37,885 bases of DNA from Defluviitaleaceae bacterium (lineage in GTDB: Bacteria; Bacillota; Clostridia; Lachnospirales; WQUN01). Location: NCBI GenBank assembly GCA_009787785.1, contig WQSR01000025.1, positions 1 through 37,885 on the forward strand, given 5' to 3'. Below the pieces are notes generated by a model, which was not told the origin of the DNA, searched no databases, and worked only from the letters and a program-made list of their open reading frames with translations. The translations under genes were made by a program, and so were the position numbers. Positions 31,624-37,885 of this stretch are shown piece by piece (the stretch's first letter is position 1; every line of letters begins with the position of its first letter).

Positions 31624-32703
31624 TCATCGGATTGTCACATTGGCAAACGCGAAAGAGGTATTTGTGCTGTTAGGGATTCTTACTTCAATTCTTAGCTGTG
31701 TAACACCGATTACATTCACCGAAATTTCCATCGGCATGTCATCTGCTCTTACGGTAAACCTTGCGATTTCCTCTCCGTCCCCGATGAAAATTAATGTGCC
31801 GTTGACCCGTCCGGTGCCGTCAATTCTTCCGAATGTACCGTTGATGATACTGTAATTTCTGTTCAAATTGAAGCGGCCCCATTGGTCGGTATGCATATCA
31901 AAGGAGCTACTTGCAAAACGAAAACGCATGGCGTTTCTGTACGTGCTTCCTCCCATATTCACAGAGGATGCAAATTCAAATCTTCCATGTCTGTAAAGAT
32001 ATGTCCTTTCAAATGGTCGCAACACATCCGTAAAAAAGGGAATTTGCTGGATTTCCACATACTGATTATTCCTAACAGCACCCCTCACAAACTCGTTGTT
32101 TGCATATATCGTCAGCGTTTGTGTTTCCGCTGGGCGCACTATCAGCTCCCATGTTTTGTCGCCATTGCTTGCGGTTTGGCCAAGTACCGCCCGCACCCAT
32201 CTGCCGGCTACCTCTGTGAATACGTATTCCACCGCGTTGCTGGTTACGATGGTGAAGGTGAGGGCATCCCCAGCGAAAATCGCACCTGAGACACTGCGGC
32301 GCACACTGTTTATGTTGATTACGCCGGGAAGGGCACCCTCCACCGTCACGGGTATGGCGAAGGTTGCGGCACCCCGTACCGCGTTGGCGATATTGGCGTG
32401 AACGGTGACGGTTTGGCTTTCCTCGGGGGTGAAGGTGAGGGTCCAGTTCCGGGTACCTGCCGCGGGGGCGGGGTGGGTTTGCACGACGGCGTTTACCCGC
32501 TCGCCGTCAATTTCCGCAAATATGTGGTTCACCGCTTCCACGGTGCTGAGGGTGAAGATAATTTCATCCCCTGCATATACCGAGGTTTCCGTTGTGGCGA
32601 AGCGAGTGAAGGCGGGGATTTGCGCGCTGGCCGAAACCGAAAACGGAATCATCGCGGCAATCATGGCTACAATCAGTAGCGCGCTTGTTAATTTCTTTGT
32701 CAT
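31624..32703 (-). CDS. Secreted protein with duplicated N-terminal domain and C-terminal NPCBM-like domain
   Basis: A 359-residue secreted protein with a Sec signal peptide (about 1-28, ending VSASA). It then contains two related domains of about 80 residues: one begins TETSVYAGDEIIFTLS and ends TVTVHANIANAVRGA, the other begins VSGAIFAGDALTFTI and ends LTIYANNEFVRGA. The C-terminal 140 residues (NMGGSTYRNAMRFRF, GTFGRIDGTGR, GTLIFIGDGEEI, ISVNVIGVTQLRIEV) match the NPCBM/NEW2-type carbohydrate-binding fold. No enzyme motif is present, so it is probably a carbohydrate- or wall-binding protein. It has a strong AAAGGAGAG site and a long structured leader with an internal terminator, and is transcribed alone. 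Confidence 0.82.
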   Translation of the reverse strand: MTKKLTSALLIVAMIAAMIPFSVSASAQIPAFTRFATTETSVYAGDEIIFTLSTVEAVNHIFAEIDGERVNAVVQTHPAPAAGTRNWTLTFTPEESQTVTVHANIANAVRGAATFAIPVTVEGALPGVININSVRRSVSGAIFAGDALTFTIVTSNAVEYVFTEVAGRWVRAVLGQTASNGDKTWELIVRPAETQTLTIYANNEFVRGAVRNNQYVEIQQIPFFTDVLRPFERTYLYRHGRFEFASSVNMGGSTYRNAMRFRFASSSFDMHTDQWGRFNLNRNYSIINGTFGRIDGTGRVNGTLIFIGDGEEIARFTVRADDMPMEISVNVIGVTQLRIEVRIPNSTNTSFAFANVTIR

Positions 32704-32789
32704 ACGGCTCTCTCCTTTAGAATGGTTTGCATCCTGCCCTTTTGCCGGGGCCTGCCCGCAAGATGCAAAGGACAAGCCCCGGATAACCC

Positions 32790-32843
32790 AATCAAAAAGG
32801 CGTGTAAGGGACGACGGAGTTTCTCCGTCACCACCTACACGCC
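32790..32843 (-). terminator. Terminator or attenuator before the NPCBM gene
   Basis: On the minus strand GGCGTGTA (from 32843) pairs with TACACGCC (to 32799), enclosing GACGGAG/CTCCGTC at the tip, followed by TTTTTGATT. There is no coding gene upstream on this strand back to the divergent mazE, so it must end a leader or small RNA rather than a protein-coding transcript. Confidence 0.75.
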
Positions 32844-33118
32844 AAGAAATCGACGCTACAGGTTATTTTCCGCAACCGTACATAATGCAAAGCATACGCC
32901 ACGCCTACCCCGTTCTTGCGGGCATATGCGGGAATGTGTATACTTGCGATACTGCAACGGCGGGGTTTTCCCTGTGTTTGTAGGTGATGGTAGTGCATCC
33001 CTACACTCGCCATGAGGCGCGGCTAAACGCTTCATGGTCGTTGCGGTTTTTTGTTGCTGGGTTATAGTAGCAGGTTTTTGATACACACACAAGATAAATT
33101 TTTGCTTGCCGATGAACC

Positions 33119-33148
33119 TTGCGCAATAAAACAAATAAGCGATATAAT
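33119..33148 (+). promoter_or_regulatory. Promoter of mazEF
   Basis: TTGCGC (33119-33124) and TATAAT (33143-33148) are separated by 18 bases and lie 36 bases before the mazE start. Two tandem copies of an eight-base unit (GTATAAAC, ATATAAAC) follow immediately at about 33153-33168 and could be binding sites for the MazE dimer, which usually represses its own promoter. Confidence 0.5.
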
Positions 33149-33183
33149 ACACGTATAAACATATAAACAGGGAGTTGATTTCC

Positions 33184-33438
33184 ATGATGGCAACCCGAAC
33201 AACGGCCACCCGGTGGGGTAACGCACTGGGTTTTCGCATTCCCAAGTCATTGCAGGAGATTTCCAACATTCATGACAAGACAAAAATTGAAATTGTGGCG
33301 GAGCCCAACCGATTGATTATCACCAAGGTTCCCGAGCGGCTGACCCTGGAGAAAATTTTTTCCGACTGGGATGGAGAAGCGTACGAAAGTTATGACTGGG
33401 GGGAAAACGACGCGCCGGTGGGGAGGGAAATATTATGA
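33184..33438 (+). CDS. mazE: MazE-type antitoxin (AbrB fold)
   Basis: An 84-residue protein. The N-terminal AbrB/SpoVT fold TRTTATRWGNALGFRIPKSL is the DNA-binding half of MazE. The acidic C-terminal half (TLEKIFSDWDGEAYESYDWG) inhibits MazF. The ATG at 33184 follows GGAG by nine bases; the next codon is also ATG. The stop overlaps the MazF start by four bases (ATGA), so the two are coupled. Like the family, it should bind its own promoter alone and with MazF. Confidence 0.9.
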   Translation: MMATRTTATRWGNALGFRIPKSLQEISNIHDKTKIEIVAEPNRLIITKVPERLTLEKIFSDWDGEAYESYDWGENDAPVGREIL

Positions 33439-33761
33439 GCTTCAAGCAGGGGGATATCGTTATCGTCAATCTTGACCCCACTGTGGGGCATGAGCAGTCG
33501 GGACAGCGGCCTGTACTGGTGGTGAGCAAGGATTTGTATAACACAAACACCAGGCAAATCGTCGTTTGCCCTATAACGGCTAAGGCCAAGCCCTTGCCCA
33601 TGCGCATACTGCTTGATGAGCGGACGAAAACCCAAGGATATATCATGTGCGACCAAATACGGACGCTGGACGCGATTGCGCGCAAACCGAGGTTCGCCGA
33701 AAGCCTCCCCGGGGATATATTAGAAACCGTAAAACAAACTACTTCCGCGATTATTCTGTAG
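33435..33761 (+). CDS. mazF: MazF-type endoribonuclease toxin
   Basis: A 108-residue PemK/MazF toxin. QGDIVIVNLDPTVGHEQSGQ, RPVLVVSKD and VCPITAKAKPLPMRI are the family blocks; the Arg of SGQRP and the Thr of CPIT are the usual catalytic positions. It cuts messenger RNA at short sequence motifs when MazE is degraded. The target motif cannot be inferred. The last 11 bases overlap, tail to tail, the end of the PL11 lyase gene on the other strand, so the module ends exactly at the 3' end of the pectin operon. Confidence 0.93.
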   Translation: MSFKQGDIVIVNLDPTVGHEQSGQRPVLVVSKDLYNTNTRQIVVCPITAKAKPLPMRILLDERTKTQGYIMCDQIRTLDAIARKPRFAESLPGDILETVKQTTSAIIL

Positions 33762-36000
33762 AAGCATAAAAGATTTTAGGTGTAGGCAGCTCGCCCGCCA
33801 GCACCTTGTCCCGGATGTCCTCCCCCAGGTAGAAGCCCAAATGGGGGGGCTGGTTATACACCGCGTTCTGCCAGTTGACGGCCAGGCGGTAGACCGGGTC
33901 GTGCATGAGGGTGTAAAGGACGTATTCCGTGGGAATGTCCGTGGTGTAGATGCGCAGGGCGTTGTTGTCCGCTGTGCGAACCAGGATTTCCTCCCGCCAG
34001 TCGCCAAGGATGTCGGCTACCAAGCCGGCGTTGGCCTTGGTGCCGTTGTTGGAAAGGGTGCCCTCCAGGGTGAGGAGGGTTTCCAGGGAGCTGTTTCCTT
34101 CATCGTAGTGGAACTTCGAAATGGTCAGGGGGCCGCCATCGGGGCCGTCCAGCATTTCCGAGAGCAAATCTCCGTCCCAGTAGAGCCGGAAATTCACCGG
34201 CGCGTTGCCGGGTATGCCGATTTCGCCGCAGTGGGTGGCGATGATTTTCTCGGCACAAATGTTATACATAGGGGTACCGGAGGAAGCCCACACCTCGAAG
34301 CCGGGCAAAGAGGTCACATTGGCGGCCATGCCCCGGCCCACGTCCTTGCTGTCGGCGCAGTGCGTCCACACCGGTTCACCGGTGGCGGCCTTAAAGAGGG
34401 TGACATTGTTTGGCGGGCGGGCCTCCCGGGGGCTGAACAGGTAGAAAGCCGGGTCATCCGGGCGCATCACACTCACGTGCATGGCGTCTCCGTGGCCGGC
34501 GTTTATCGTCCCCCGGGTGCCATTGGACGCCCACACAATGCTTCCGTCCTGGTCCAGCACAATGCCGCCGAAAAGGATTTCATCGAAGCCGTCAAAATCC
34601 ACATCCGCCACAGCCAGCTGGTGATTTCCCTGGTACCGCCCCGCGTCCCACTCGCTGTGGATGTATTCCCACACCTTGATGATTTTCCCGCCGATGAGCT
34701 GGTAGGCCGCCACGAAATGGGGCCCGTAATGCCCCCGCACCTCAATGACGCTGGGGTAGGGTTTTTCCGGGTCGCCATGCTTGGGCAAGTACGCCACACA
34801 GCCGTTGAAGCGGTCGCTCCGGTTGTTGCTGGCGTCGCCCCATTTCCCGGCGTTGATGCCATAGGGCGCGAAGTAATCCACCGTGTCTATGGGAAGCCCC
34901 GTGGCCCCGTCAAAAATCGTAAAATATTCCGGCCCGGAAGCCACCCGCGCCAGCATGGTATGGTTCACCGCTCCGCCCTTCGCCGGGTTGGGCAGACCCC
35001 CCACCCACACCGCCTTGGGGTCGCCGATGATATGCACGGGGGTGTCCGTCAGGTCGCAAAGGGTGCCGTCGGTCTTGGGGTGATAAATGCGGGTGCCGTC
35101 GGCGGTTTTCAACGCCAGCTCCGCTTTGCCGTCCCCGTTCAAATCAAAGAAATTAAAAATGCTGTGGTGCGCGCTGGAGACAATGTTCATCCCCAAATTA
35201 ATGCGCCACAGCAATTTCCCTTCCAAGGTGTAAGCATCGAAAATCGTCTCCCCGGTATGCTTGGGGGTCAGGCCGGGGTCCTGGGCCTGGGAGGGGTACC
35301 ACTTCACCAAGATGCCATACTTCCCGTTGCCGCCGATGTCCGCCACCGCCAAATCGTTGGGCGTGTAGGTAATGGGAAAGGCGTCCCCATATTCCGCGCC
35401 ATAGGCCACCGCCGGGTTGGGGCGGTCGGCGGGGCGTTGCAAGGGTATGTCCATGAAATTCCGCGCCCAGGCCACGGCCTTGGGGGATTTTTCCCCGGTT
35501 TGGGTCACTTCCACTTCGTAGGTGTCGCCGGGCTTGCCGCCTTCATCCACGAAATTCAATATCTCCACCGGCGCGGTGTTGCATTTCCCGCCATTGCGGT
35601 ACACGTTAAAGGTCAGCCCCTGGCCGTACTCCGTGCCCAGTAGCCGCCACTTAACCAAAATGCCCGCCCCCGCCTTCGGGTTCACCGGTACGGCCACCAC
35701 ACCCCTGTCCAGCCATTCGGCAGAGCGGGGACGGTAGGCGGCGGTGTTTTTATGCCGGTTCTCCACGAAAATCTGGGGGGCCGTGTCTGCCGGCATCCCT
35801 GCGGCATCCAGCGTCCCGGTGAAGGTAAATACCCCCTGCTTCGTGGGGTCGTATTTCATTTCCACGGGTACGCCTTTTTTTGTCCAGGGTACCTCGGTGA
35901 CGCGCCAGGTTACGCCAATGCCGTCTATCACAGGGGGCAGGTGCAAGTCCTCCTCGCCCCGTACTTCTTCAATGTACGCTGTTTTATATGCTTTTTCCAT
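33751..36000 (-). CDS. PL11-type rhamnogalacturonan lyase, cytoplasmic
   Basis: The protein has 749 residues, with ATG at 36000 two bases after the permease stop and the ribosome-binding site inside the permease end. There is no signal peptide. Residues 1-75 form an extra Ig-like domain (TWRVTEVPWTKKG, GVFTFTGTLDAAG). Residues 93-186 are the Ig-like domain usual in PL11, and 190-749 are the eight-bladed propeller with DLNGDGKAE (286-294), ADVDFDGFDE and LALKTADGT. The family cuts the rhamnose-galacturonate backbone by elimination. The usual NIRAGAH-type motif is NIVSSAHHS here, so the active site is diverged. Its position after the LplB/LplC permeases suggests it processes imported oligosaccharides. 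The end overlaps mazF by 11 bases. Confidence 0.88.
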   Translation of the reverse strand: MEKAYKTAYIEEVRGEEDLHLPPVIDGIGVTWRVTEVPWTKKGVPVEMKYDPTKQGVFTFTGTLDAAGMPADTAPQIFVENRHKNTAAYRPRSAEWLDRGVVAVPVNPKAGAGILVKWRLLGTEYGQGLTFNVYRNGGKCNTAPVEILNFVDEGGKPGDTYEVEVTQTGEKSPKAVAWARNFMDIPLQRPADRPNPAVAYGAEYGDAFPITYTPNDLAVADIGGNGKYGILVKWYPSQAQDPGLTPKHTGETIFDAYTLEGKLLWRINLGMNIVSSAHHSIFNFFDLNGDGKAELALKTADGTRIYHPKTDGTLCDLTDTPVHIIGDPKAVWVGGLPNPAKGGAVNHTMLARVASGPEYFTIFDGATGLPIDTVDYFAPYGINAGKWGDASNNRSDRFNGCVAYLPKHGDPEKPYPSVIEVRGHYGPHFVAAYQLIGGKIIKVWEYIHSEWDAGRYQGNHQLAVADVDFDGFDEILFGGIVLDQDGSIVWASNGTRGTINAGHGDAMHVSVMRPDDPAFYLFSPREARPPNNVTLFKAATGEPVWTHCADSKDVGRGMAANVTSLPGFEVWASSGTPMYNICAEKIIATHCGEIGIPGNAPVNFRLYWDGDLLSEMLDGPDGGPLTISKFHYDEGNSSLETLLTLEGTLSNNGTKANAGLVADILGDWREEILVRTADNNALRIYTTDIPTEYVLYTLMHDPVYRLAVNWQNAVYNQPPHLGFYLGEDIRDKVLAGELPTPKIFYASTE

Positions 36001-36002
36001 TG

Positions 36003-36884
36003 CTACCCCTTTATCGCCCCTATCATGACGCCCTTGGTGAAATGCTTCTGGATAAAGGGATACACCAGCAAAATGGGTACGGTGGCGAAGACGATTACCG
36101 CGTTGCGGATGCTGTCCGGCGGGGGTACGGGCGCGTCGGGGTCCCAAATGACGTCCGCGATGACCCCGCCCGCCATGAGGACGATGTTGCGCAGTACCAG
36201 TTGGAGCGGCCACAAATTCGGCGCGCCGGGGAGGTACAGCAAGGCCGGCCGGAAGGAGTTCCAATACCCTACGGCATAGAACAGGGAGAAGGTGGCGATG
36301 GCCGCCGTGGAGAGGGGCAGTATAATCCGAAGGAAGACCCGTAAATCCGAGGCTCCGTCCATCCGGGCGGAATCCTCCAGCTCCTCGGGTATGTTCTGGA
36401 AGAATTTCATGAGTACAATCAGGTTCCACACGCTGATGGCCTGGGGCAGAATCAAGGCCCAGAAATTATTGAGTAGCCCCAAGGCGCGCACGGTGAGGAA
36501 GGTGGGTATCATGCCGCCGCTAAAGAGCATGGTAAACACCACCAAGGCCAGCATGGGATTGCGCCCGGGCAGATATTTCTTGGAAAGGGGGTAGGCGAAA
36601 AGCACCGTCATCACCATGGAAACCGCCGTGCCCACCACGGTCATCAAAATGGAAACCACCATGGAGCGGGGCAAAAGCCGGGACTCCAGGATATACTGGT
36701 ACGCCTCCGTCCTGGGGTTTTGCGGGATGAGGAAGAAGCCCCGCGCCGTAATTTCCGCCTGGCTGGCGAAGGAGCCGGCAACGATGTAAATAAAGGGCAG
36801 GGTCGTGACCGCGGCGAAAAAGATTAAGAACAGCACATTAAATACGTCAAAAATCCTTGAAGCTATCGTGTCATTGCGTTTCAT
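36003..36884 (-). CDS. Sugar ABC transporter permease (LplC/YtcP type)
   Basis: A 293-residue permease with six membrane segments and a start at ATG 36884 after AAAGGAGGGG. The motif IPEELEDSARMDGASDLRVF is the EAA loop, and the C terminus KHFTKGVMIGAIKG is the LplC-type end. In Bacillus the YtcP/YteP pair imports rhamnogalacturonan disaccharides, which fits the PL11 gene directly downstream. It begins 13 bases after the LplB-type permease gene ends. Its binding protein and ATPase are not in the window. Confidence 0.93.
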   Translation of the reverse strand: MKRNDTIASRIFDVFNVLFLIFFAAVTTLPFIYIVAGSFASQAEITARGFFLIPQNPRTEAYQYILESRLLPRSMVVSILMTVVGTAVSMVMTVLFAYPLSKKYLPGRNPMLALVVFTMLFSGGMIPTFLTVRALGLLNNFWALILPQAISVWNLIVLMKFFQNIPEELEDSARMDGASDLRVFLRIILPLSTAAIATFSLFYAVGYWNSFRPALLYLPGAPNLWPLQLVLRNIVLMAGGVIADVIWDPDAPVPPPDSIRNAVIVFATVPILLVYPFIQKHFTKGVMIGAIKG

Positions 36885-36897
36885 CGCAACCCCTCCT

Positions 36898-37821
36898 TTA
36901 GAACAGGCCGGACTGGCCCACGGCCTTGGCAACCCGGTCGGCTGTTACCACCAGCACCAGTCCGATAATCGACTGGAACAGACCGATGGCCGTTGTGAAG
37001 CTGAAGTTACCGCCCAAAAGGCCCTCGCGGAACACGAAGGTCTCGATTACGTCGGAAACGGAGCGGTTGCCCGCGTTGCTCAACAGCACCACCTGGTCGA
37101 AGTTCGTGTCCAGGATGCTGCCCATTTGCAGAATCAGGAGCAGAACCACCACACTGCGCAACGCCGGGAGGGTGATGTGCCAGCATTGCCGGAAACGGCC
37201 CGCGCCGTCCACAATGGCGGCCTCGTACTGCTCCATGTCCACACTGGAGAGCGCGGCCAGGAAGATAATCGTCCCGAAGCCCGCGCCCCGCCATATCCCC
37301 TGTATCACCATGATGGGGCGGAACGCGCCCTCGCTGATAAGAAAGGGAATGGGCCCGATGCCGAAGTTCCCCAGCAGGGAGTTGATGGGGCCGCCGCTAC
37401 TCAACAGCATAAAGGTCATGGAGCCGATGATAACCCAGGAAATAAAGTGGGGTACATATATCATGGTCTGGATAGTACGCTTGAACCATTGCAAACGCAG
37501 TTCATTCAAGAACAAAGCCAATACAATGGGCGCGGGGAAGGCGAACACAATACCCAAAAACGAGAGCCACAGGGTATTCGTCATCAGCGTGCGGAAGTGG
37601 GGCCCGGTGAAGAACCGCGTAAAATGCGCCACACCCACCCAATCGCTATCCCAGAAGCCCCGCCAGATATTATAGTCCTGGAACGCCACCAGAATCCCCC
37701 ACATGGGGCCGTAGCGGAACAGGAGAAAAAAAAGCGCGCCGGGGATGCACATTAAATACAGTATCCAGTATCTCCGAATCGCCCGCGCAAACCGTGAACC
37801 CGTTGAAGCTTTTACCGCCAT
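36898..37821 (-). CDS. Sugar ABC transporter permease (LplB/YteP type)
   Basis: A 307-residue permease. An ATG at 37830 abuts the AGGGG site, so the ATG three codons later at 37821 (nine bases after it) is the better start. YWILYLMCIPGALFFLLFRYGPMWG is replaced here only in detail from the LplB consensus, and MYNIW-like DYNIWRGF, the EAA loop QYEAAIVDGAGRFRQ and six membrane segments are visible. It is the first gene seen of a permease-permease-lyase operon; the expected LplA/YtcQ-type binding protein would be to the right of the window. Confidence 0.92.
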   Translation of the reverse strand: MAVKASTGSRFARAIRRYWILYLMCIPGALFFLLFRYGPMWGILVAFQDYNIWRGFWDSDWVGVAHFTRFFTGPHFRTLMTNTLWLSFLGIVFAFPAPIVLALFLNELRLQWFKRTIQTMIYVPHFISWVIIGSMTFMLLSSGGPINSLLGNFGIGPIPFLISEGAFRPIMVIQGIWRGAGFGTIIFLAALSSVDMEQYEAAIVDGAGRFRQCWHITLPALRSVVVLLLILQMGSILDTNFDQVVLLSNAGNRSVSDVIETFVFREGLLGGNFSFTTAIGLFQSIIGLVLVVTADRVAKAVGQSGLF

Positions 37822-37885
37822 TTCGCTCATCCCCTGTTATTCGTATTATTATGTAAAACCGTGGGCTCCGCCCGCCGGTAAAACC

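Larger units (their letters stand above)
32704..33183 (-). promoter_or_regulatory. Long structured leader or small RNA upstream of the NPCBM gene
   Basis: No gene is seen in these 480 bases on either strand. On the minus strand they form successive hairpins: 33010-33015/33032-33037, 32979-32984/33000-33005, 32892-32900/32921-32929 (nine pairs), and a terminator at 32790-32843. CCGGGGC and GCCCCGG blocks between the terminator and the gene could pair with each other. This is the arrangement of a riboswitch or attenuator, or of an independent small RNA with its own terminator. It resembles no riboswitch class I can recall. The divergent mazEF promoter lies at the right end. Confidence 0.4.

Overview
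The window looks like a chromosomal segment of a GC-rich Bacillota bacterium, most likely a spore-forming Clostridia relative that grows on plant fibre. The signs are strong AGGAGG ribosome-binding sites with some TTG and GTG starts, lipobox-type solute-binding lipoproteins next to Lgt, a YlmC/YmxH-type PRC-barrel protein and a TIGR04086/YrzE-type membrane protein (both typical of sporulating Firmicutes), and LplB/LplC-type sugar permeases. No rRNA, tRNA, CRISPR array, transposase or integrase was seen. Nearly all large genes lie on the minus strand.

Layout. 1-858 has no convincing gene; it is a run of long imperfect hairpins plus a sigma70-like promoter that may drive a structured RNA. A 50-residue minus-strand gene (859-1011) follows. 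Then comes the only long plus-strand gene, a 1244-residue secreted modular-repeat protein (1344-5078), closed by a strong terminator. 5146-15491 is a housekeeping stretch on the minus strand: a Phd/VapC pair, a hemolysin III-type protein, cysE and cysK, an ABC-2 exporter with a small membrane-anchored partner, a DUF4160 pair, an orphan sugar-binding lipoprotein, divergent lgt, ylmC, uppP and the TIGR04086 protein. 15586-37821 is a carbohydrate locus interrupted by AT-richer toxin-antitoxin-like genes.

How the genes fit together. The carbohydrate locus looks like an intracellular rhamnogalacturonan-I pathway. It has two binding-protein-dependent importers: one with its binding protein (25959-29218), and one LplB/LplC-type pair whose binding protein is probably beyond the right edge. 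It also has a PL11-type rhamnogalacturonan lyase without signal peptide, a propeller protein without signal peptide, a GH105-type unsaturated glycuronyl hydrolase, and a GH112 phosphorylase that in this context is best explained as a galactosyl-rhamnose phosphorylase. The GH112 and GH105 genes are joined end to end with a giant hybrid histidine kinase (GTG start) and a lipoprotein binding protein, suggesting a sensing unit made together with the catabolic enzymes. No DNA-binding regulator and no sugar-importer ATPase is in the window.

Most unusual. (1) Two hairpin elements 14 kb apart (269-452 and 14107-14290) share a conserved core and fold the same way; four or five other long hairpins have the same architecture but mostly different sequence. 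(2) A promoter, a perfectly matched 5' closing stem and a terminator-like hairpin together suggest a non-coding RNA at about 559-850. (3) Five toxin-antitoxin-type or Fic loci lie within 29 kb, several overlapping their neighbours.
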